Below are positions 57,605 through 64,000 of a stretch of 64,000 nucleotides of DNA, in pieces. The position numbers were made by a program, and so were the translations under genes. Source of the stretch: Spirosoma profusum (GTDB lineage Bacteria > Bacteroidota > Bacteroidia > Cytophagales > Spirosomataceae). Under the pieces are notes generated by a model. The model ran no database searches. It had not been told where the DNA came from and saw only the letters and a list, made by a program, of their open reading frames with translations. Location of the stretch: the NCBI RefSeq assembly GCF_014699005.1, contig NZ_JACWZY010000007.1:186001-250000 (forward strand), read 5' to 3'. Every line of letters starts with the position of its first letter. Position 1 is the first letter of the stretch.

Positions 57605-58384
57605 ATGAAAATTGGTTTGGTGTTATCGGGAGGTGGTGCGCGGGGAATTGCACATCTGGGTGTTATTAAAGCCCTTCAGGAAATTGGTATTCAGTTCAAT
57701 CAAATTGCCGGTACAAGTGCTGGGGCTATCACGGGAGCTTTTGTTGCCCAGGGTTACTCGCCCGACGAAAGCCTGAAAATAATTGAATCGTCTTCGTTTG
57801 TCCGGCACATCCGGCCCGCCTGGAATCGGATGGGGTTGCTACGTATCGACACGATTATTGAGATGTATAAAAAATACATCCCGCACGATACGTTCGAGGA
57901 GTTACAGATTCCTTTGCACGTAGTAGCCGTTGATCTAAATGCTGGTGAGCAGGTCGTTTTCGATCAGGGCGAGCTCATCCGGCCGGTGCTGGCGTCCTGC
58001 TGTCTTCCGGGTATTTTTGAGCCGCTGCTCATCAACAAGCGGCAATTTGTGGATGGGGGTGTTTTGAACAATTTACCCGTCGATACCATTGAAAACAAGG
58101 TTGATTTACTGATTGGGTCGCATTGCAACGTACTGGGACCACGAAAGCCCATTCGGTCCATGCGGGGTGTTATCGAGCGAAGTCTGGTATTAGCTATCCA
58201 GAGTAAAACGAAAGATCGATTTGCCAAATGCCAGGTGTTAATTGAACCCCCATCGCTGGCTGAGTACAGCACCACGGATATTAGCAAAGCGCGTGAGTTG
58301 TTCCGGATAGGTTATCAGTACACGCGTTCTATGGCAACCGAAATCGAAAAAGCGCTCGGTCGCCCATCTATTGAACTAACGTAG
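57605..58384 (+). CDS. Patatin-like phospholipase
   Basis: A 259-residue protein started at the ATG at 57605 (MKIGLVLSGGGARGIAHLG), where the glycine-rich oxyanion loop GGGARG follows the first strand as in all patatins. The nucleophile Ser is in the elbow GTSAGA, and the dyad Asp in FVDGGVLNNLP. No signal peptide, so it acts inside the cell, probably hydrolysing acyl chains of phospholipids or lysolipids. It lacks the POTRA/barrel extension of PlpD-type secreted patatins. A terminator follows. Confidence 0.93.
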   Translation: MKIGLVLSGGGARGIAHLGVIKALQEIGIQFNQIAGTSAGAITGAFVAQGYSPDESLKIIESSSFVRHIRPAWNRMGLLRIDTIIEMYKKYIPHDTFEELQIPLHVVAVDLNAGEQVVFDQGELIRPVLASCCLPGIFEPLLINKRQFVDGGVLNNLPVDTIENKVDLLIGSHCNVLGPRKPIRSMRGVIERSLVLAIQSKTKDRFAKCQVLIEPPSLAEYSTTDISKARELFRIGYQYTRSMATEIEKALGRPSIELT

Positions 58385-58418
58385 CACCAACGCGTATTCA
58401 ATATCACACTACGTAGTA

Positions 58419-58452
58419 ACTGAGCCGGGATGTCCGGCTCAGTTATTTTTTT
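58419..58452 (+). terminator. Terminator after the patatin gene
   Basis: ACTGAGCCGG, loop GATGT, CCGGCTCAGT, then TATTTTTTT. A 10-bp perfect stem beginning 35 bases after the stop. Confidence 0.88.
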
Positions 58453-58907
58453 ATCCGGCTATCGAGAAAATCGGCCTGCCCAGACACTCAGCTACGTTTG
58501 TAACTCAGCTATGAGATGGTAAATCTGGTTTGTATTACGTTAGGTAGCGCCGAATGTAACTCCGTCAGGCGCTGGCTGTCGGGGCCTATCAGTGTTTAAA
58601 TCAAGTATATACGAATACTCCCAAACGTTCAGATGGATTTTCGACCGCTTATATAAAAAAATGATTCGCAGTGCAACGTATTGTTCAGAGAAGTTGTCTT
58701 TACCTTCTTGCCTAAAAATAGGTGTTGTACTATTCTAATTTCTGGTCATTTGTGCAGAAATTACTTATGAGTATTTTATTCTGTCTTTTTGTATCCTACG
58801 ATTTGCGATAATTCGAAAAGAGTGAAAAAACTGTGTTTTACGGAATAATATTCTAATTTATTGCATATATGGGATATTACTGTTTGGAAAATAAATTGTA
58901 CGAAAAA
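58453..58907. other. Non-coding upstream region of the SusC/SusD operon
   Basis: About 450 bases without a gene. The first part contains a CTGGCTGTCGGGGCC-type repeat at 58561-58587. The rest (from about 58600) becomes markedly AT-rich and probably holds the regulatory sequences of the SusC gene. No regulator or anti-sigma pair is adjacent. Confidence 0.6.
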
Positions 58908-58938
58908 TTTGTGTTATCTTTTTTTACTTATAGTTTTG
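58908..58938 (+). promoter_or_regulatory. Promoter of the SusC/SusD operon
   Basis: TTTG at 58908-58911 and TAGTTTTG at 58931-58938 match the Bacteroidota -33/-7 elements with a 19-bp spacer. It implies transcription starting near 58945 and a leader of about 35 nt before the ATG at 58979. Confidence 0.7.
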
Positions 58939-58978
58939 TAGATAGAAAATTATTTTCCAACCTAATTTTTGATGTACT

Positions 58979-61900
58979 ATGAGTAGAATTCTATCAGTAA
59001 GTTTCCTGCTGGTATGCTTGCTCTGGTCGACTGCATGGGCGCAGGACCGACGCATAACAGGTAAGGTTACATCTGCCGAAGACAACCTGCCTCTGCCAGG
59101 AGTTTCAGTCGTGCTAAAAGGCACAACAAGGGGCGCCAACACCGACGCTGCGGGCGCTTACAGCATTGATATCCCTTCTTCTGGGGCCGCTACGCTCGTA
59201 TATAGCTTTGTGGGCGTCGCTACTCAGGAAGTTGCCGTGGGTAACCAGTCGGTAATCGATGTAAAACTGGTTTCGGACAATCGTCAGCTTTCCGAGGTCG
59301 TTGTAACAGGAGTTGGCGTAGCAACCGACAAACGCAAACTAGGCATCGCCGTTGAGTCCGTTTCATCAAAAAACTTACCCCAAACGCCAACTGCCTCTAT
59401 TGATCAGGCACTTGTTGGAAAGATTGCCGGCGCACAGATTTCCAGTGGCAACGGTACGCCCGGTGCTCCGGTAAATATTGTGTTGCGCGGGATTAACACC
59501 ATTAACCGGGGTACGGCGCCCATTCTGCTGATCGACGGCGTGCAGGTCGACGCGACTAGCTACGACTCGAACGGGAATCTTAACAACAACCCAACAGCCC
59601 TGTTGAGCAGCATTGATCCCAACACTATCGACCGAGTCGAGATTGTGCAGGGAGCGGCAGCCGCTACGTTGTATGGCGCCCAAGGAGCTAATGGCGTTAT
59701 TCAGGTATTCACCAAGAAAGGAAAATCAGGTAAGCTGAATATCGACGTATCATCGAGCATCACACGTAGTGAGTATCTGAATATAGGTGGTCTGGCCAAA
59801 GCGCAATCGCATGGTTTCATTGTAGATGGCAGCAATAACGTGATTGGTACGTCGGGTAAACCACTGGCGCTCGATCCAAACACCCTGCTTTGGAGTGAAA
59901 ACGTGCAGTATAACCCGCTCGATGTCAATAACAAAGCTGATAAGCCTTATACGGCCAATCTGAAATATTACGATCACTTTAATTATTTCTTCCGCCCGTC
60001 TAATACGTATAATAACAGCATCGCGCTGACCGGCGGAAGCGATAAAATTGACTTTGCCATTTCAGCTTCGAATAACCAACAGGAAAGTAACGTCATCGAC
60101 AACGGAAATTATCAGCGTAGTAATTTAATGGCAAACCTTGGCCTCCAACTGGCTAAAGGGTTGACATTCCGAACTATTACGCAATTGGTGTACACCAAAA
60201 GTAGCATCAAAACCAATGACCGATTGATTCTGTATGCTATCAATAACGCTCGTCCATTTGCTGATTTTTCGGCCCTCGATACCGATGGAAATCCGGCCGT
60301 TTATTACGGTGATGCGGTTGGCGTGAACCACAACAGCCCAAGTTTCTGGCAGAAGTACACCCGAAATGATGATAACAAAGTTGACGTGATTCAGAACTTC
60401 AACCTGAATTACGTCGTCAATAAGTTTTTGACGCTGGATGCTAAGTATGGGATCAACTACTCCAAACAGGATGTTGTAACAACCTATCTGAATCAGACCC
60501 AGAATCGTAACGTTCGGGCGTTGACCAATACTCAGTATCAGGGGGGGAATTTTGCTACGGATCCTGCCGGTGAAATTGATAACAATAGCCTGACAACCAG
60601 CTATCAGAACTTCCTGGCCAGCGCATTTTTCAGCACTGATTTTCAGAACGACTTTAAGCTGAATATTCCAATTCGGACGTCTACCCAGGTTTCGTTCGAT
60701 TATCGGAAACGGAACTTCCGGCAGTTTTACACCTACATTCTGGGGCTGCCTGCCTATGAGCCATTCACGGCCTCGCATGGATCGACGTTTAAGGTCCCAG
60801 GACCTACGCCGGCCGCAGCAGGATTTGCCGGACTTCCCGGTGGCGGTGACTACACAGAGCCATTTATTACGTACGGGTATGTAGTGAACCAGCGGATTGA
60901 TTTTGGTGACCTCGCTGGTATTTCAGGCGGTTTCCGCACGGATTACTCGTCGGCCTTCGGTAGCGGTTCCAAGCCGTTTACGTTTCCACGGGGCGATGCC
61001 TATTTCCGGTTTTCGGCGCTGAAATTCTGGGAAAACAGTTCGATTGCCGGATTTTTCCCCGAGTTTAAGTTACGGGCCGCTTATGGACAGGCTGGTATTC
61101 AACCCAGGCCCTTCGACCGCTATCTGATACTGAACACGACGACGCTCGGTTCGACCAGTTCGTTCTATACGCCAGCTAATCAGCCAAACCCGGCGCTGGA
61201 CGTAGAAGTATCGTCAGAATTGGAAGTAGGTGCTGATTTGGCCCTTACACCGTCGAAAACCTCAAACTGGCTGAGCAGCCTTCGCCTGTCGGCAACGTAC
61301 TGGAGCCGCTCAACCGACAACGCTATTTTCGACGTGAGCGCGGCTCCGTCGTCGGGAGTCAACTCGATTAAGGACAACGCGTTCTCGCTGGCCTCGAACG
61401 GCTTCCAGGCTTCGTTGAATGCTACCGTGGTTCGCACGAAAGATTTCTCCTGGAATCTGACCACAAATTTCGGTAAGCAGACATCGAAAATTACGGCGGT
61501 TAAAAACAATGCCGAAGTGGTGGTGCTGTCGAGTGCAGGTAGCTCGAACTACGTACTGAAAGCTGGTGAGAAAATTGGCCAGCTCTATGGATACGTATCT
61601 ATTAATCGGGTCGATGCTACCGACGTAAACGGCAAATTGTACATTCCTGCCGATCAGCAGTCGCAATATACAGTAGCCAGCAATGGCATGGTAGTTAATA
61701 AAGCGACCAAACAGCCGTTCTTCTCGGCCGACAAATATAGCTTTGGCGACCCGAACCCAGCTTTCAATATGTCGTTTATTAACGAGTTCACGTTCAAGAA
61801 CTTCCTGACGTTTGGCTTCCAGTTCGACTGGGTACAGAGTAGCCACATTTACAACCAGACGAAAGAATGGATGTATCGCGACGGTATCCACGCTGATTAC

Positions 61901-62254
61901 GCCAATCCATTGACGATTGATGGGCAAACCGGTGCCTGGACGGCCTTCTACCGGGGCGTGTATGCGCAGCGCGCTGCCAACGGCACGAAGGATTATTTCT
62001 ACGAAGATGCGTCGTTCGTGCGGCTGCGTAACGTGCAGGTTGGCTTCGACCTGAGCCGGGTTGTGAATCTGCCGGTGCTACGTCGGGCACAGTTGGTGCT
62101 GTCGGGTCGGAATCTGCTGACCTTCACCAAGTACACCGGCTTTGATCCCGAAATCAGTTCGGGTACGGGTAGTTCGGCCTGGGATCGTGGTACTGATCAC
62201 AACACGATGCCGAACCTACGTTCGTATCAGGCTACGCTCAATATTGGGCTCTAA
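58979..62254 (+). CDS. SusC/RagA-family TonB-linked outer-membrane protein
   Basis: A 1091-residue receptor. It has a signal peptide (1-21), a CarboxypepD_reg-like domain (about 24-105: RRITGKVTSAEDNLPLPGVS, VVLKGTTRGANTDAAGAYSI), a TonB plug (about 115-235: ASIDQALVGKIAGAQISSGN, VNIVLRGINTINRGTAPILL, AATLYGAQGANGVIQVFTKKG) and a 22-strand barrel to the end. It imports a glycan or peptide fragment delivered by its SusD partner, encoded 26 bases downstream. No glycosidase or protease gene in the window tells the substrate. TACGT/ACGTA density is much lower than in the TonB receptor at 19560. Confidence 0.95.
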   Translation: MSRILSVSFLLVCLLWSTAWAQDRRITGKVTSAEDNLPLPGVSVVLKGTTRGANTDAAGAYSIDIPSSGAATLVYSFVGVATQEVAVGNQSVIDVKLVSDNRQLSEVVVTGVGVATDKRKLGIAVESVSSKNLPQTPTASIDQALVGKIAGAQISSGNGTPGAPVNIVLRGINTINRGTAPILLIDGVQVDATSYDSNGNLNNNPTALLSSIDPNTIDRVEIVQGAAAATLYGAQGANGVIQVFTKKGKSGKLNIDVSSSITRSEYLNIGGLAKAQSHGFIVDGSNNVIGTSGKPLALDPNTLLWSENVQYNPLDVNNKADKPYTANLKYYDHFNYFFRPSNTYNNSIALTGGSDKIDFAISASNNQQESNVIDNGNYQRSNLMANLGLQLAKGLTFRTITQLVYTKSSIKTNDRLILYAINNARPFADFSALDTDGNPAVYYGDAVGVNHNSPSFWQKYTRNDDNKVDVIQNFNLNYVVNKFLTLDAKYGINYSKQDVVTTYLNQTQNRNVRALTNTQYQGGNFATDPAGEIDNNSLTTSYQNFLASAFFSTDFQNDFKLNIPIRTSTQVSFDYRKRNFRQFYTYILGLPAYEPFTASHGSTFKVPGPTPAAAGFAGLPGGGDYTEPFITYGYVVNQRIDFGDLAGISGGFRTDYSSAFGSGSKPFTFPRGDAYFRFSALKFWENSSIAGFFPEFKLRAAYGQAGIQPRPFDRYLILNTTTLGSTSSFYTPANQPNPALDVEVSSELEVGADLALTPSKTSNWLSSLRLSATYWSRSTDNAIFDVSAAPSSGVNSIKDNAFSLASNGFQASLNATVVRTKDFSWNLTTNFGKQTSKITAVKNNAEVVVLSSAGSSNYVLKAGEKIGQLYGYVSINRVDATDVNGKLYIPADQQSQYTVASNGMVVNKATKQPFFSADKYSFGDPNPAFNMSFINEFTFKNFLTFGFQFDWVQSSHIYNQTKEWMYRDGIHADYANPLTIDGQTGAWTAFYRGVYAQRAANGTKDYFYEDASFVRLRNVQVGFDLSRVVNLPVLRRAQLVLSGRNLLTFTKYTGFDPEISSGTGSSAWDRGTDHNTMPNLRSYQATLNIGL

Positions 62255-62280
62255 TTTGTCTAATCTTCAATGACTTATCA

Positions 62281-63924
62281 ATGAAAAAGATACATATTTT
62301 AGTTGCCACGCTGGTGCTGGGCTTTGCTACGTCCTGCAAAGAGCAGTTAGACGTGAAAAACCCAAACCAGCCTACAGTTAGCAGCGCTAATACCGAACAG
62401 GGTGTTATTAACCTGGCGCAGGGCGGAGTCTACATCAATGGTTCAAGGGAAATTCAGCAAAGCCTGTACGACGGTGTGCCTGGTTATTTCTGGTCGGGAG
62501 CGATGGGCGTTCATGAACTCATGGGCGACATCATCGGCGAGGAAGCCGCCAATCAGTTTGGTAATCAGATCGGCGCACCCGATTATGTCATTCTGGACGA
62601 TGGTTCTAAAGTACTCAATCCGAACGCACCAAATACGCAAATCGCGCTGATTCGTCAGGTAAACGTGAATTCTAACCAGGGCGCCAATCCGCTATTCCAT
62701 GAATGGTGGTACATGTATTCGCTCAATAGTCAGATGAATAAGGTGCTGGAACTGGCTGATCAGGTGTCGTTTACAGGCGACGCGGCCGCCAAAAAAGCCA
62801 CTATTCAGGCGTGGGCTTATTGGTGGAAAGGCTTTGCCTACTCGCACCTGGGGTCGATTTACTACGCAGGTATCATCAACAGTGCGAGCAACGGTACCAA
62901 TGGCAACTACGTCAGCAAGGAGAAGCTGATTGAAGAAGCCAATACCAACCTGGACAAAGCCGCTGCGTTACTGGCAACTACTTCAACGGATTATACGGCG
63001 CTGATGGGCCGCCTGATTCCGAGCTTCAATCAGGTTGGCAAAGGGGGCGTTCCAACACCCGATATGTGGAAGCGGAACATCAGCACCCTGAAAGCGCGTA
63101 ACCTGCTGGTTAACACGACAACCAAAGCTATGACGGCGGCTCAGTGGAACCAAGTGTTGACATTAGCTAACAATGGCATCACGGCTACAGATAATGTCTT
63201 TACTGGGCGATCAAACCAGAGTGGCGACTTCCTGGCACCCCAAACAGGTACGGTGGCCGCTAAAGCGACGGGCGATCCGTCGGGCGGTGCTACGTATAAA
63301 ATCAGTGAGCGTTTAATTCAGGATTTCAAAACCGGCGATCAGCGACTGGCCAACAACTTCACCCAACGGGCCTCTCCCTGGATTGGCGAAAGCAGCCGGG
63401 GCCATACCTTCAACACGCGCTGGGCGTTAGTTGATGGTGGTAAGAAAACGGCTGGAGTGTATACCTACAGCGATCGGGCTCCAGGAGGTACCGAACTATA
63501 TCTGGCCGGGAGCTATGAAGAGAACGAACTGATGAAAGCCGAAGCGTTAATCAACACCGGTAAAATCGAAGATGGTCTGAAGTCAATCGACGCCGTTCGG
63601 AAAGCCCAGGGCGCTGGTATAGCCGCGGTGGCTGGTACGAACCTGACGCTCGATCAGGCGAAAGAAGAACTCCGTCGGGAGCGTCGGGTGGCGCTGGCCT
63701 TCCGGAGCCTGTCGTTCTACGATGCCCGTCGCTGGGGCGTTATCGAAGACGTCTCAAAAGGAGGTGGCCGTAAGGGCGCTGTAATTATCGATAAAGCCGG
63801 TAAGCTCAATACCAATAGCACGTTGAACTATAACTTTCTGGATTACTGGGATGTACCGGATAACGAGTTGAAGTACAATGCGCCAGCTGCGAACAGTGCT
63901 CCAACCACGAATCCAAAGCAATAG
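62281..63924 (+). CDS. SusD/RagB-family nutrient-binding outer-membrane lipoprotein
   Basis: A 547-residue protein. The signal sequence MKKIHILVATLVLGFATSCK provides the lipidated Cys. The mature N-terminus DVKNPNQPTVSSANTEQGV and the TPR-like helices (AAKKATIQAWAYWWKGFAYS) are typical. The C-terminal SusD signature is LRRERRVALAFRSLSFYDARRWG. It forms the lid of the SusC pore and captures the ligand. The pair is complete, in the usual order and with short spacing. A terminator follows at 63947. Confidence 0.95.
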   Translation: MKKIHILVATLVLGFATSCKEQLDVKNPNQPTVSSANTEQGVINLAQGGVYINGSREIQQSLYDGVPGYFWSGAMGVHELMGDIIGEEAANQFGNQIGAPDYVILDDGSKVLNPNAPNTQIALIRQVNVNSNQGANPLFHEWWYMYSLNSQMNKVLELADQVSFTGDAAAKKATIQAWAYWWKGFAYSHLGSIYYAGIINSASNGTNGNYVSKEKLIEEANTNLDKAAALLATTSTDYTALMGRLIPSFNQVGKGGVPTPDMWKRNISTLKARNLLVNTTTKAMTAAQWNQVLTLANNGITATDNVFTGRSNQSGDFLAPQTGTVAAKATGDPSGGATYKISERLIQDFKTGDQRLANNFTQRASPWIGESSRGHTFNTRWALVDGGKKTAGVYTYSDRAPGGTELYLAGSYEENELMKAEALINTGKIEDGLKSIDAVRKAQGAGIAAVAGTNLTLDQAKEELRRERRVALAFRSLSFYDARRWGVIEDVSKGGGRKGAVIIDKAGKLNTNSTLNYNFLDYWDVPDNELKYNAPAANSAPTTNPKQ

Positions 63925-63946
63925 ATTTAATTAATTCATTCACTTT

Positions 63947-63982
63947 TGAGGCTCTCCAACGTAATGGAGAGCCTCATTTTTT
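63947..63982 (+). terminator. Terminator after the SusD gene
   Basis: TGAGGCTCTCC, loop AACGTAAT, GGAGAGCCTCA followed by TTTTTT. Being strong and only 23 bases from the stop, it suggests that the operon ends with SusD. Confidence 0.9.
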
Positions 63983-64000
63983 GCTACTATAAATTTGCAT

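Noticed and set aside
58804..58811. TGCGATAA upstream of SusC as another copy of the twin operator
   Set aside because: There is no second repeat at 21 bases and the flanking AATCnCTAAC block is missing.
1..64000. tRNA, rRNA, prophage, insertion-sequence or toxin-antitoxin genes
   Set aside because: No cloverleaf, rRNA segment, transposase, integrase or typical toxin pair was recognised on reading both strands.

Overview
The window reads as chromosome of a Cytophagales-type member of the Bacteroidota, most like Spirosoma and its relatives. This is inference from gene content, not from a database search. The signs are a SusC/SusD pair, T9SS C-terminal sorting domains, a hybrid one-protein two-component regulator, LytTR regulators with 7TM-DISM or LytS sensors, PadR plus FtsX-permease arrays with an N-terminal prefix domain, and promoters of the TTTG / TAnnTTTG kind. 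No tRNA, rRNA, phage, IS transposase or CRISPR array was seen.

Layout. 1-5300: a partial membrane protein, a small soluble protein, then a minus-strand group with an OmpR-type regulator, its kinase, a coiled-coil membrane protein and a membrane EEP-family hydrolase. 5490-8932: two tandem, recently duplicated, T9SS-secreted CotH-type kinases. 9060-12660: a DUF2911 protein, a DJ-1/PfpI protein, a Uma2 nuclease and a cysteine-synthase-family enzyme. 12900-14555: a surface protein built from 17-residue repeats. 14640-18553: a LytS/LytTR pair split by three exported proteins. 18797-26680: plus-strand run with an intradiol dioxygenase, a TonB receptor, a PorT-like barrel, a 35-residue membrane peptide, a SnoaL-like protein and a 941-residue hybrid regulator. 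Two promoters in this run share the same 21-bp-spaced direct repeat at the same distance from the -7 box, so the hybrid regulator plausibly controls both.

26857-30930: small minus-strand genes (two VOC proteins, a membrane protein, an ankyrin protein, a cupin) and a truncated alpha/beta hydrolase. 30953-45445: five large paralogous FtsX-type permeases in two PadR-headed operons, with no ABC ATPase gene in the window. 45661-46116 is a frameshifted NAD(P)-binding-protein pseudogene. 46131-48298: VOC/AraC genes and an SH3-domain protein. 48375-50759: a GH20 beta-hexosaminidase carrying an in-frame palindromic insertion. 51384-53719: cytochrome b, molybdopterin oxidoreductase and DUF1223 operon. 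53899-58384: a 7TM-DISM/LytTR regulator with an apparent frameshift in its signal peptide, a lipoprotein, an MBL-fold hydrolase and a patatin. 58979-63924: a SusC/SusD pair with its promoter and terminator.

Two window-wide patterns stand out. The pentamer TACGT/ACGTA is several-fold over-represented in many genes, in all three codon phases, but not in the SusC/SusD pair. Several families of intergenic perfect or near-perfect palindromes sit at gene ends; the largest (six copies) has arms beginning GTCATnCTGA.
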